Shown: positions 51,201-57,811, counted from the first letter of the stretch. The stretch: 64,000 nt of DNA from Doris montereyensis (GCA_037039925.1 JAXRKP010000323.1:177501-241500); one strand, 5' to 3'. Program-made: numbers and translations. Notes: a model not told the origin generated them from the letters alone.

Positions 51201-53629
51201 TGACAATGACAGATATCAAAAGGCTTGCCACAAACATGAACAAGTAAGCTTTTGGTACAAAGTTTAAGTTTTCTGTAAAGTCCTGATCCTGAACACCAAT
51301 GTTTTAGAACTTTGACATTTCTAGATGTACACTCAAACCTCGTCATACTGCCAATTGTTGTGCCAGTGGTAATTAGCCGTTATAACAGAAATGCCCATTT
51401 TCAGTATTAGGATACGTCTCCTTATGTGTGATGCGACGTACAGCCGCGCACGACTAATTTCCCGCAAAAATCAATCAAGTAAGATTTATAAGAAGTTGTA
51501 TCCTTATATCTTGGCGCGACATCAATTCGCTCGCAACCATCACCTGCGACGGAGTCATTTAGCAATCAGGAAATCAGTTGCTCACAACCGACTAGAGGTG
51601 TAATTGATTTAAAGCATAACCATTGGTCAAAGTTTCTTGCGTGGGACGCATGGCCCGAGTGTGTTGTGTGCAGTGTTGGGAAGGCCCATTGTGAAACATG
51701 GCGGAATCGTCAACAAGACAAATTGAGCGTTTGGTTGAACTCGTTCGTGGGGAGCCTGCCATATATAACCCACAGATGAAAGAACACAGAAACAGGGATT
51801 ATATTAATAATTTTTGGAAGAGTGTTGAAAAGGAAATGGTGAAAAGCCTCATGTTCTTGTCGTCTTCGATACATCTCACGTACCCAATATCTATGACGTC
51901 TTGTTTTCAATTTTTGTAGCCAGTGAGAATAGCAACACTAGTGGACATGAACATGTACTTAGAAGAGAGCTTTGCTATATTCATCTTGATACTAAATTAA
52001 TGCATTGCCCTTCTCAACCATTTCCGTCACTTGCCGTCGCCAGTCTTTCAGATGCGACGAAAAGTTGCTCGCGCATAAGGAGACACTTTTGCTGCCCGCG
52101 ACTGACAGACATTGCATGAAACTAGATAATTGCTAGCGAAGATTCACTCATAAGGAGACATGCCACGCGACTGATATCAAGTGTCTATCGCTCACGACTT
52201 AACATCGCGTCACGCATAAGGAGACGTAGCCTTACAGTGAGGAGATAATCAATATTTGACTAACAAAATAGAGAAAAAAATGATAACTGACAAGACAATG
52301 TGGGCCTTCTGCAAGTGAAAAGGCTATTGTTGTATTATATAGTAATACATGTAGTAGGATCGCCCTGTCTCTTATGCCGTCTAGAAGAAGAAAAAAATAT
52401 TGACAGACACACCCGTAACTCAAAAAAAGATTAGTCTATGTTATAACACTGTTGTGCAGCATGAGTCTCACCACCTATTTGGACCCAATCATAGCCATGC
52501 CTACCCAGCTATGCTATTGTCAGGATGACGCGATCTGGGCCTATGCTGATGCAACTCTTTACCTGACTAAACTAGGTTTAAGTAGTGGATTTCAATGGTT
52601 GTCTCCAAACCACCAATACTTTTATTATCATAAAGAAGAAGCCTGTGTCACTAGTGTCAATGTCATTTCTATAAGTGTAAGAGGACTTAGACACACAGAA
52701 CAGTGATGCTTGTGTGTGTGTAGTGTGTATTTGACTCCGTGATCTGTGACCAAGCCAAACTAAATTCTACTTGGCTTGCATCACTTCGAGGAAGGGGGTG
52801 GTGATGCACGCTGGCGGTATGACGAGTTGTATTTTACTTTTACAAAAGTTATTAAGGAAAGTTAATGCCAAACCATTAGCGGATAGTTTTTGCATAGTGT
52901 CTCCAATGGGACTAGTATCCCATACACTAGTAAAGCTACCCCCTACGTGAACCAGGAGGGTAGCTTTAGTTGCAAAAACTTTGGAAAACATTCAACCTGC
53001 CAGGGCTTAAACCAGCAACCTTTTGTTTTAGAGGCTGACACCTTGCCTCTAGACTACCAAGTTCCCCCATGAGACAGACAGACAAGGAGAAAACAAAATT
53101 CATTCAAGTTATACAGAGTTCTGGCAGGAGTGTTAATATTGATTATTGCACTTCTTTTTCTTCTTCTTCTTCTTCTTCTTCTTCTTCTTCTTCTTCTTCT
53201 TCTTCTTCTTCTTCTTCTTCTTCTTCTTCTTCTTCTTCTTCTTCTTCTTCTTCTTCTTCTTCTTCTTCTTCTTCTTCTTCTTCTTCTTCTTCTTCTTCTT
53301 CTTCTTTTTCTTCTTCTTCTTCTTCTTCTTCTTCTTCTTCTTCTTCTTCTTCTTTTCTCCTTCTCCTCCTCCTCCTCCTCCTCCTCCTTCTCCTCCTCCT
53401 CCTCCTTCTTCTTCTTCTTCTTCTTCTTCTTCCTTTTCTTCTTCTTCTTCTTCTTCCTGCCTTCATTTCTTCAGGTGCTAAAGACTGTAAATTTAAATGC
53501 CCTTTCTAACTAAAAGCTGAGCCTTTCTCTCTATCCAACAGACAAGCAAAACACAGAGAAGAGCGCAGGATGATGTCTATGGAGGAAGATGATGAGAGAA
53601 GATTACTAGTAGACTCTGTCCGGACGTAA
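21206..53629 (+). CDS. 22-exon coiled-coil protein with Cys/His cluster, possibly TSNAXIP1-like (ciliary)
   Basis: Twenty-two plus-strand exons join in compatible phases to about 831 codons, from ATG at 21206 to TAA at 53627-53629, with AATAAA at 53766. Layout: residues 1-125 are helical (YELLALEQH..., then PYFSLVQQVYDERHELTEEL). Residues about 125-245 and 310-350 are coiled coil. Residues 420-449 form a Cys/His cluster (CASCGEKTVICPH, then HNCTH). Residues about 500-800 are a conserved all-helical C-terminal half. The N-terminal pattern and the helical C-terminus recall TSNAXIP1 and related axonemal/sperm proteins, but I cannot name the ortholog. Three one-base deletions at homopolymers (34700-34704, 38577-38579, 43833-43835) break the frame. 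Read literally, translation would stop at 36275-36277. Sequence error is the simplest reading because flanking codons and splice sites are intact. A pseudogene is the alternative. Confidence 0.8.
21360..21430 (+). repeat. (AGT)n microsatellite
   Basis: About 20 AGT triplets with a few substitutions in intron 1 of the coiled-coil gene, next to TCTAGATCTAG-rich DNA. Confidence 0.85.
21745..21894 (+). CDS. Coiled-coil gene exon 2
   Basis: Acceptor TTTTTCTTCTAAG. Reads NKYELLALEQHSTGLTEERM and on to IRIFNKLRDDLF, donor GTAAGA, phase 1 to 1. A helical, leucine-rich block resembling the TSNAXIP1 N-terminal region. Confidence 0.85.
22243..22408 (+). CDS. Coiled-coil gene exon 3
   Basis: Acceptor TGTCTGCCAG, donor GTAAAA. 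Encodes an acidic linker, then PYFSLVQQVYDERHELTEEL and REHLDIVKKR, the start of the coiled coil. Ends in phase 2. Confidence 0.9.
22690..23655 (+). repeat. Degenerate 29-bp minisatellite
   Basis: Unit close to TGTCCTTGTTATCTGTAACA TGTATCATT, about 30 diverged copies, intron 3. Confidence 0.88.
23656..24437. other. Rest of intron 3 of the coiled-coil gene
   Basis: Unique-looking AT-rich intron. No exon or element recognised. Confidence 0.5.
24438..24572 (+). CDS. Coiled-coil gene exon 4
   Basis: Acceptor TTGCCACAG, donor GTGAGT. Reads LFDKHKQLEGAQATIADRED and continues to EYKDKQIEE. Heptad-like charged coiled coil, phase 2 to 2. Confidence 0.9.
24967..25048 (+). CDS. Coiled-coil gene exon 5
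   Basis: Acceptor TTTATATTAG, donor GTATGC. Reads LEKELEDTRENARNKEHQMD and CDIIDLK. Coiled coil, ends in phase 0. Confidence 0.88.
25681..26830 (+). repeat. 77-bp minisatellite
   Basis: Unit CACAATGTCATAACAAATTA, GAAATACATCTGATGTCTAT, GAGGATTTCATGTCATGTAC, GGGACATTTAAGGTTCC. About 14 copies including internally deleted ones. Contains the near palindrome ATGTCATGTACGGGACAT. Intron 5. Confidence 0.93.
27050..27312 (-). mobile_element. tRNA-derived SINE, family 2, copy 1
   Basis: Minus-strand head CTCGGTAGCCCAGAGGCAAG, GTGTTGGCCTCTCAACCC and the B box GGTTCGAGTCC (27250-27260), i.e. a tRNA-like fold, then a tRNA-unrelated body. It looks like a tRNA gene at its 5' end but lacks an acceptor stem pairing. 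Intron 5. Confidence 0.8.
27395..27470 (+). CDS. Coiled-coil gene exon 6
   Basis: Acceptor CTGACACAG, donor GTAATC. Reads ESLEDAKSEINYLSQFKKGY and DDLYY, ending in phase 1. It follows the 77-bp array and a SINE in intron 5. Confidence 0.88.
28039..28106 (+). CDS. Coiled-coil gene exon 7
   Basis: Acceptor CTTTATAG, donor GTGCGT. Reads AFMKKTDIDEEPRKKKAVIA then TKR, a basic stretch. Ends in phase 0. Confidence 0.82.
28395..28745 (-). mobile_element. LINE fragment, reverse-transcriptase C-terminus
   Basis: Minus-strand broken frames read EIRKRTGVFDVLKCSLRRKW KRAGQV, then HRNPGRPPTRWHDDIKKTWA P, then a tail ending in SGWT. GRPPTRWxDDIKK is the signature of the C-terminal tail of many LINE reverse transcriptases ("...RRPGRPPTRWTDDI..."). 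Several stops, so it is inactive. Intron 7 of the coiled-coil gene. Confidence 0.75.
29163..29577. mobile_element. Foldback with two Penelope-type hammerhead-like cores
   Basis: About 95 bp at 29163-29258 recur inverted at 29481-29577 around an AG-rich centre. Each arm carries CTGACGA, then AGGGTTATACCC (or AAGGTTATACC), then GAAACGTCAC: the conserved hammerhead order CUGANGA, stem II, GAAAC. Short self-complementary stem III candidates ACGT-CAC-ATGT and ACGT-CAC-GCGT covary between arms. I cannot pair stem I from the adjacent bases, so activity is doubtful. Penelope-like retroelements are known to carry such motifs. Confidence 0.5.
29580..30706 (-). pseudogene. Nested Lys/Asp/Ser-rich coding-like stretch, frame-broken
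   Basis: In intron 7, antisense to the host gene, the minus strand reads MNSYENVSPRKLHGLTNETG at 30706 and continues through a low-complexity, charged, disordered protein (SEVSSDKDENKVTKEPGP; SGKSSPKGYTSNSDAKQK; SNKIVTDESAMDASVEKD; repeated KMKTSKK). Each segment is clearly protein-like but the frame changes several times, with stops in the original frame. It may be a decayed retrocopy or captured gene fragment, or a real small gene damaged by the same one-base errors seen in the host gene. No domain is recognisable. It abuts the Penelope-type foldback at 29163-29577. Confidence 0.45.
30794..30872 (+). CDS. Coiled-coil gene exon 8
   Basis: Acceptor TTTTTCAG, donor GTGAAA. Reads ANFLSGVESSQKLEEQILAV and LNTAIE, phase 0 to 1. 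Intron 7 before it carries a LINE fragment, the Penelope-type foldback and a nested minus-strand coding-like stretch. Confidence 0.85.
31134..31252 (+). CDS. Coiled-coil gene exon 9
   Basis: Acceptor TTGTATAG, donor GTACGA. Reads EYDKYVETHKPELLEKVITD and on to LQDLEMDEADQE, an acidic helical segment. Ends in phase 0. Confidence 0.85.
31414..31722 (-). mobile_element. tRNA-derived SINE, family 1, copy 1
   Basis: Shares with 35584-35928 and 44114-44460 the blocks AAAGATGGATTTA, CAGCAGGCCATT, GAGTACTTATTCACACCTGA and TCCTAAGAGTACAAC. The minus-strand head has a degenerate B box (GGTTCAAAACC near 31658). Confidence 0.75.
32201..32331 (+). CDS. Coiled-coil gene exon 10
   Basis: Acceptor TATTTATTAG, donor GTAAGG. 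Reads LESIQSQFQTTVSGLMNELE and on to MEQLQILEEIKPLAP, the second coiled coil. Reading through the donor would meet a TAA at once, and splicing to exon 11 keeps the frame. Confidence 0.88.
32880..33222 (+). mobile_element. Probable LINE 3' tail ending in (ATT)n
   Basis: GAATGTAATTTCCTTCTTTG then GATCAATAAAGTATTATTTT followed by about 90 bp of ATT. This polyadenylation-like sequence plus simple tail is typical of LINE 3' ends. A G-rich stretch lies at 32905-32960. No coding remnant recognised. Confidence 0.5.
33281..33457 (+). repeat. Dispersed repeat, copy 2
   Basis: TGAAAGTTAGGCCTGTGTCG, through AATAAACTAGATTTATCCCA, to a poly-C end. Same order and orientation as copy 1, which defines an interspersed repeat of about 170 bp. 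In both places it follows a LINE-like tail within about 200 bp, so it may belong to the same composite. Confidence 0.7.
33757..33791 (+). CDS. Coiled-coil gene exon 11 (35 bp)
   Basis: A very short exon, acceptor CTGTTTCAG, donor GTAACG, reading KRKEHKTHSGK. It fits phase 2 on the left and phase 1 on the right, which supports it despite its length. The basic residues look like a linker or a nuclear/axonemal targeting tail. Confidence 0.7.
33877..34326 (+). repeat. 25-bp minisatellite
   Basis: Unit GTTGAGAATATTCCACAATT TCAAT, about 18 near-identical copies, starting 86 bp after the exon 11 donor. Confidence 0.96.
34620..34800 (+). CDS. Coiled-coil gene exon 12 (contains frame break)
   Basis: Acceptor GACTTGCAG, donor GTGAAT. 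The first half reads DSILSAGLDEEDISEEVADP and on to FIPKREF. The second half is coding in the next frame: SKYAAMLYTSNNQGKTFEEF, then KDAKYCASCGEK. The switch falls at the T5 run 34700-34704. One extra T restores the frame and also the phase-0 join to exon 13. The second half supplies the first two cysteines of the Cys/His cluster. Confidence 0.85.
34801..35583. other. Intron 12, left part
   Basis: AT-rich. A short imperfect repeat of CATTTCAGCTGCTTTTAA with variants (34990-35105, about 5 copies). No exon seen. Confidence 0.6.
35584..35928 (-). mobile_element. tRNA-derived SINE, family 1, copy 2
   Basis: Best-preserved head: minus strand GTTGTAGCGAAGCCCAAGTG (A-box region) and GGTTCAAATCC (B box at 35861-35871), then CCATGGCTGGCACAGGTG. 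The B box fits GGTTCRANNCC. Reads head to tail on the minus strand. Intron 12. Confidence 0.85.
36196..36311 (+). CDS. Coiled-coil gene exon 13
   Basis: Acceptor TATGCCAG, donor GTAAGT. Phase 0 reading TVICPHKLGGSEKIYMVPHN then CTHIKILRPKVRINKDLV. With exon 12 it gives C-x2-C-x6-C-x-H followed by H-x-C-x-H, a plausible metal-binding cluster. In the uncorrected frame a TGA occurs at 36275-36277. Confidence 0.88.
36728..37390 (+). repeat. 20-bp minisatellite
   Basis: Unit GATGGATGTTCTTAATGTAG with a second type TTTTTACTGTAT, arranged in blocks. About 33 copies. Intron 13. Confidence 0.96.
37485..38240 (+). repeat. 50-bp minisatellite
   Basis: Unit AGTTTTTATGCCGACAATTC, GTACTGCAATCCATTTCTTA, ACAGCAGCAG. 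About 15 copies. Intron 13, directly before the truncated SINE. Confidence 0.95.
38273..38405 (-). mobile_element. tRNA-derived SINE, family 2, truncated copy
   Basis: Minus strand GGCTCGGCGGTCCAGAGGCA, AGGTGTCGG and a B-box remnant GGGTGCAAACC. Same head as 27050-27312, body truncated. Confidence 0.65.
38477..38641 (+). CDS. Coiled-coil gene exon 14 (contains frame break)
   Basis: Acceptor TTCCTCTCAG, donor GTGAGA. Reads DVLKPISPEPTLDFAPSMSS and on to YQVHDMP, then a frame shift at the CCC run 38577-38579, then HDSVTMTSQGSPSMGTGEMY M. Without the shift a TGA follows at 38589-38591. The corrected frame joins exon 15 in phase 0. A Ser/Thr/Pro-rich, likely flexible linker. Confidence 0.8.
38705..39236 (+). 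repeat. 46-bp minisatellite
   Basis: Unit CCCTACCCATCCATATATCT, TTCTATTCAGTGTATCTGTG, TTCTGT. About 10 copies, open in all three plus frames. Starts 64 bp after the exon 14 donor. Confidence 0.95.
39460..39752 (+). repeat. 47-bp minisatellite
   Basis: Unit AGAACCCTATAGAGACTTAG, CTTATCCCAGTTTCTACAGT, GTGAAGT. 6 almost identical copies, so recently amplified. Intron 14. Confidence 0.96.
39764..39975 (-). mobile_element. tRNA-derived SINE, family 3
   Basis: Minus-strand head GGTGTCAGTGACTTTGGGGT, AAGGTTGCCGGACTTGAGAC and a perfect B box GGTTCAAATCC (39901-39911), then a body GTCCGACGTTGTGTTCCTTG. Its body differs from families 1 and 2. Intron 14. Confidence 0.7.
40299..40379 (+). CDS. Coiled-coil gene exon 15
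   Basis: Acceptor CCCCCACCAG, donor GTAAGT, phase 0 to 0. Reads VHTMQRLWDDYRNRTDIERF and IPRPLDI, the start of the conserved helical C-terminal half. Confidence 0.9.
40384..40662 (+). repeat. 58-bp minisatellite starting at a splice donor
   Basis: Unit ACAAAGTGACAAAAACAGAA, GATTAGCAATAGTAAGGTTG, AACTTTAAGTCCTGCCAC. About 5 copies. The first begins at the fifth base of the exon 15 donor (GTAAGTACAAAGTGAC). Confidence 0.93.
41390..41655 (+). repeat. 23-bp minisatellite
   Basis: Unit TATGTTATAAACTTGAAGTA TAT, about 12 imperfect copies. Intron 15. Confidence 0.88.
41680..42010 (+). repeat. 46-bp minisatellite
   Basis: Unit AGTATCACATATTTAAAAGA, AATAACAACATTGAATTAAA, TGACAT. 7 copies, very homogeneous. 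Intron 15. Confidence 0.95.
42312..42404 (+). CDS. Coiled-coil gene exon 16
   Basis: Acceptor CACAATTTCAG, donor GTAAAG, phase 0 to 0. Reads DRARSLMEQFLGYLMWTDDF and VSDEEANMSIM, an acidic, EF-hand-like but incomplete loop between helices. Confidence 0.9.
42955..43195 (+). repeat. Tandem copies of the exon 17 acceptor and exon start
   Basis: About 60-bp unit ATTGAGAATTGTTCTTTCCA, TTTTCAGGACAxxxTTTATT, GCTTCATGCATGATCGCTA. Three imperfect copies lie upstream. The fourth is the real acceptor and first 35 bases of exon 17. Upstream copies have CAAG, TTAG or TAAG at the splice position. Confidence 0.9.
43160..43267 (+). CDS. Coiled-coil gene exon 17
   Basis: Acceptor CCATTTTCAG, donor GTAACA, phase 0. 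Reads DTLYCFMHDRYLVEDVMFMA then THDFLSSITEFNTLDK. The acceptor and about the first 35 coding bases are also present as imperfect tandem copies in the intron just upstream. Confidence 0.92.
43690..43841 (+). CDS. Coiled-coil gene exon 18 (frame break near its end)
   Basis: Acceptor ATTTTGCAG, donor GTAAGT. Reads MLQLLGHVYVGNLDAACLRY, then ILLMGDFITAVDWKEVEDFR, then AFASVVYPF. As written it ends in phase 2, which would force an immediate stop in exon 19. One more T in the TTT run 43833-43835 gives phase 0 and a continuous ...YPFLN|EDDLESLQM. Confidence 0.88.
44114..44460 (-). mobile_element. tRNA-derived SINE, family 1, copy 3
   Basis: Same blocks as copies 1 and 2, including CAGCAGGCCATTTCATTCAA and TCCTAAGAGTACAACGTTGT. 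The B box is mutated (GGTTCCAACCC). Intron 18, just before the acceptor-containing array. Confidence 0.8.
44530..45495 (+). repeat. 53-bp minisatellite made from the exon 19 acceptor and exon start
   Basis: Unit GAGTATCTTTGACCCGTTCT, TCTTCAGGAAGACGATTTAG, AGAGTCTTCAAAT. About 17 copies, several shuffled or truncated. Nearly all keep TTCTTCTTCAG|GAAGACGATTT, i.e. the pyrimidine tract, AG and first codons of exon 19. The last copy is the exon itself. Confidence 0.93.
45470..45595 (+). CDS. Coiled-coil gene exon 19
   Basis: Acceptor CTTCTTCAG, donor GTACGT. Reads EDDLESLQMSYTSYSENRIS, then RQLVSSFFIHIMLKSREPRF HD. It is the last and only complete copy of a unit whose acceptor and first 26 coding bases are tandemly repeated through the preceding kilobase. 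It is identified as the real exon because only here does coding continue and a donor follow. Confidence 0.9.
46035..46063 (+). repeat. (GT)n microsatellite
   Basis: About 14 GT repeats in intron 19. Confidence 0.9.
46219..46408 (+). CDS. Coiled-coil gene exon 20
   Basis: Acceptor TTCATTCCAG. Reads LENKLVPYQTSENAQLSERE, then FKEALDSLLPLSNERTRRRL, ending IVNSVPIMRLA. The donor GTATCCTT equals the U12 5' consensus. Reading through it stays open to a TGA at 46456-46458, but only this donor gives the phase needed by exon 21. Confidence 0.88.
46450..47677. mobile_element. TA-flanked inverted-repeat DNA transposon, non-autonomous
   Basis: Left end CAGAAGTGACCGCCTAAATG and the inward-read right end CAGTAGTGACCGCCTAAATG differ by one base. 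TA flanks both (46448-46449, 47678-47679), as for Tc1/mariner/pogo elements. The subterminal unit CGGGCATTTAG recurs several times at both ends. The 1.2-kb interior has no transposase I can recognise. Inserted 41 bp after the exon 20 donor. Confidence 0.75.
47870..48695 (+). repeat. 32-bp minisatellite
   Basis: Unit GGTGATTGTCTGGTGGAGAA, GAAGGGAGTATT. About 25 copies. The minus strand is open in several frames (SPPDNHQYSLLLHQ-type peptide), explained by the repeat lacking stops, not by a gene. Intron 20, 0.2 kb after the TA-flanked transposon. Confidence 0.95.
48700..51095 (+). repeat. 30-bp minisatellite with two subfamilies
   Basis: Unit ATGACCTATGTCACTGCATG TTGTAATGCA up to about 49960, then ATGACCTATGTCACCACATG TCATGATACA up to about 51050, with a short return of the first type at the right end. 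More diverged units at 48700-49040. About 70 copies. Period 30 keeps frames open on both strands (TMTYVTTCHD / CGDIGHCIMT peptides). Intron 20. Confidence 0.95.
51147..51243 (+). CDS. Coiled-coil gene exon 21
   Basis: Acceptor TTTCTTTATCCAG, donor GTAAGC. Reads PRLAADTTHEIISFDKLMTM and TDIKRLATNMN, phase 1 to 2. It sits 50 bp after the 30-bp array and follows a 4.7-kb intron. Confidence 0.85.
51410..52231. mobile_element. PIF/Harbinger-type element (deleted, non-autonomous) with TTA target duplication
   Basis: Inverted ends GGATACGTCTCCTTATGTGT (left) and, reading inward from the right, GGCTACGTCTCCTTATGCGT, flanked on both sides by TTA (51407-51409 and 52232-52234), as Harbinger elements generate. 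A subterminal CATAAGGAGAC motif recurs near 52075, 52148 and 52215, plausible transposase binding sites. It keeps one MADF exon but no transposase, so it is an internally deleted copy. It lies in intron 21 of the coiled-coil gene. Confidence 0.8.
51698..51838 (+). CDS. MADF-domain exon inside the Harbinger element
   Basis: 47 codons reading MAESSTRQIERLVELVRGEP, AIYNPQMKEHRNRDYINNFW and KSVEKEM, then a GTGAAAAG donor. The pattern (LVELVR..P.IY....K.H.NRD...N.W..V..EM) is the first half of a MADF/Myb-like DNA-binding domain, the usual second protein of Harbinger transposons. The downstream exons are deleted. Confidence 0.75.
52765..53068 (-). mobile_element. tRNA-derived SINE, family 2, copy 3
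   Basis: Minus strand GAACTTGGTAGTCTAGAGGC, AAGGTGTCAGCCTC and a degenerate B box GGTTTAAGCCC. The body carries a GTAGCTTTA direct/inverted block. Intron 21. Confidence 0.7.
53153..53460 (+). repeat. (TTC)n / (TCC)n tract
   Basis: About 300 bp of TTC with a TCC-rich segment (53360-53405), ending 81 bp before the acceptor of exon 22. Pure pyrimidine on the plus strand, so capable of triplex formation. Confidence 0.97.
53542..53629 (+). CDS. Coiled-coil gene exon 22 (last)
   Basis: Acceptor CTATCCAACAG. Reads QAKHREERRMMSMEEDDERR then LLVDSVRT and TAA TAA. A highly charged C-terminus. AATAAA lies 137 bp after the stop. The (TTC)n tract lies about 80 bp upstream of the acceptor. Confidence 0.8.
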
Positions 53630-53765
53630 TAACATTGTTTCATAAGACTCACGAAGAAACACCCTAAATCACTTCATATTTATATCATATCTCGGCTCAC
53701 ATTATAGGTTAGAAACATGCATTGCTCATATTATCATGTGGGTAATTAATGCTTTTCCAGATGTG

Positions 53766-53771
53766 AATAAA
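53766..53771 (+). terminator. Polyadenylation signal AATAAA of the coiled-coil gene
   Basis: Exact AATAAA 137 bp after the stop codon in AT-rich DNA. A second AATAAA at 54671-54676, followed by a GT-rich stretch, could serve a longer 3' UTR. Confidence 0.55.
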
Positions 53772-53989
53772 ACTTGAAAAGTTGTCTCCCCATATAAATG
53801 TACAACTTGTCTTTACTTTGTGGTTAAACATTTTGTCAACATTCCATTGAGAACCTTTTCTACGTGTAAACACCTGACTCATGCAATACAAAGCCATGGC
53901 TACCAGTCACTCATGGTGCTGATCCATGAACCAAATGCGCCTTTCACTGCATGGTGTGAAAAGTGAAATCTAAATGAGGATGTTGTTAG

Positions 53990-54315
53990 AAAGAAGGAGG
54001 AGGAAATGAAGAAGAAAATGAAGAAGAAAGAAGAAAGAAGAAGAAGAAAAAGAAGAAAAAAGAAAAAAGAAGAAGAAGAAGAAGAAGAAGAAGAAGAAGA
54101 AGAAGAAAGAAGAAGAAGAAGAAGAAGAAGGAAGAAGAAGAAGAAGAAGAAGAGAAGAGAAAGGAGGAGGAGGAGGAGGAGGAAGAGGAAGAAGAAGAAG
54201 AAAAAAAGAAGAAAAGAAAAGAAGAAGAAGAAGAAGAAGAAGAAGAAGAAGAAGAAGAAGAAGAAGAAGAAGAAGAAAAAAGTGGAAGAAGAAGTGGAAA
54301 AAGAAAGAAGAAGAT
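53990..54315 (+). repeat. (GAA)n / (GAAGA) tract
   Basis: About 320 bp purine tract with interruptions, complementary to the TTC tract at 53153-53460, on the other side of exon 22. Confidence 0.95.
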
Positions 54316-54349
54316 ATTTAACGTTAAGTATAAAAAGAAGGTGACTTGG

Positions 54350-54481
54350 TCATACTTTAACTTATCTTATCTAAACTGATTGTAAGCTACTTAACCCATA
54401 TAATATTATATGGGATATTCCATACCTATAGAAGAAGCGCTTCTGAAGACCTTTTGGTGGTAGTCAGCTCTACATAAATAC

Positions 54482-54549
<68 letters not shown>

Positions 54550-54550
54550 G
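54350..54550 (+). mobile_element. Probable SINE/LINE tail ending in (TTA)n
   Basis: TAAACTGATTGTAAGCTACT leading to GCGCTTCTGAAGACC and TCTACATAAATACTTATTAT, then about 70 bp of TTA. The shape resembles the tail at 1985-2915. Family not identified. Confidence 0.4.
54480..54550 (+). repeat. (TTA)n microsatellite
   Basis: About 23 TTA triplets at the end of a probable retroelement tail. Confidence 0.95.
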
Positions 54551-54784
54551 TCATTATTATTGCTGAACTACTCATATATTATCATTCTCGCATTGTCTCA
54601 TTGTTTGTTTGATGTTTTAAATCAGTGAATGGATTTACTTTGGCATTCTATGTCAATTTGTTATGTACTGAATAAAGTTTGTTGCACAGACCTATGTAAA
54701 GTGTCCAAGAATGCTCTTTTCAATGATCCTAACCAATGTGCCCATGTGAAATGTCCACCCATGCTCTTTTCAATGATCCTATCT

Positions 54785-55604
54785 CCCTTTATACTACTAC
54801 AGAAAAAAAATATTTCCCTTTACACTAATAGAGACTCCCATGTCTCCCATTACACTAATGCAGACTCCCATTTTCACCCATTGCACTAATAGGAGACTCC
54901 CATATCTCCCTTTTCACTAATAGAGACTCTCATATCTTCCATTACACTAATAGAGACTTTCGATATCTCGTTTACATTCAGAGACTCCCATATCTCCCAT
55001 TACACTAATAGTGACTCCCATATCTCTCATTGGACTAATAAAGACTCCCATATCTTCCATTACACTAATAGAGACTATCATATCACCCAGTACACTAATC
55101 GAGACTCCCATATCTCCCATTACACTAATAGAGACTTCCATATCTTCCATTACACTAATAGATGAATCCCATATCTCCCATTGCATTTTAAGAGACTCCC
55201 ATATCTCCCTTTACACTAATAGAGACTCCCATATCTGCCTTTACACTAATAGATGACTATCATATCACCCATTACACTAATAAAGACTATCATATCACCC
55301 ACTACACTAATAGAGACTATCATATCACCCAGTACACTAATAAAGACTCCCATATCTCCCATTACACTAATAGAAGACTTCCATATCACCCATTACACTA
55401 ATTAGAGGCTCTCCATATCTCCCATTACACTAATATCGACTCCCATATATCCCATTACACTAATACCGACTCCCATGTCTTTCATTACACTAATAGAGAC
55501 TCTCATATATCTTATTACACTAATGGAGACTCTCATATCTCTTATTACACTAATAGCGACTCTCATATCTCCCATTACACTAAAGTATATTTCCCATTAT
55601 ACTC

Positions 55605-55612
<8 letters not shown>
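54785..55612 (+). repeat. 30-bp minisatellite
   Basis: Unit CATTACACTAATAGAGACTC CCATATCTCC. About 28 diverged copies, merging into CT-rich DNA at the right. Confidence 0.93.
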
Positions 55613-56600
<988 letters not shown>

Positions 56601-56659
56601 ATGAAAATTTCGTCGTTTTTTTTTTTTATGTTTGTTTCTCCTTTATCCTGATTTATTGT

Positions 56660-57530
<871 letters not shown>

Positions 57531-57565
57531 CGTTCATATTCAATTTCATATTTCCTCTTTATTAG

Positions 57566-57695
57566 TTACTGGCCTACTGCAGTACTATTGAGACAGATCA
57601 AAGAGAAGAGAGAGTACAGCACGCTGTTTTCAGAGAAACGGACCAAGACCACCTTGCAAGCCACCAGGAGACTCATGGAGGACTGGACCGTCTAG
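57566..57695 (+). CDS. Possible alternative last exon of the coiled-coil gene, or orphan exon
   Basis: After a good acceptor (CCTCTTTATTAG) an open frame in phase 2 reads YWPTAVLLRQIKEKREYSTL, then FSEKRTKTTLQATRRLMEDW TV and TAG. The phase matches the end of exon 21, so it could replace exon 22. The basic helical composition looks like protein rather than noise. No other upstream partner exon is visible. Alternatively it is an unrelated chance frame between a Penelope remnant and a GA repeat. Confidence 0.35.
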
Positions 57696-57736
57696 TCCCC
57701 AGACGGATGCAAGCACCTGTCCACTGTCGCATAGAT

Positions 57737-57737
<1 letters not shown>

Positions 57738-57811
<74 letters not shown>

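Noticed and set aside
51325..51390. ACTCAAACCTCGTCATACTGCC resembling a pogo/Tigger terminus
   Set aside because: No matching inverted end nearby. At most a fragment.
53143..53513. Poly-Ser, poly-Leu, poly-Phe and poly-Glu frames
   Set aside because: The (TTC)n microsatellite in different frames, lying in an intron.
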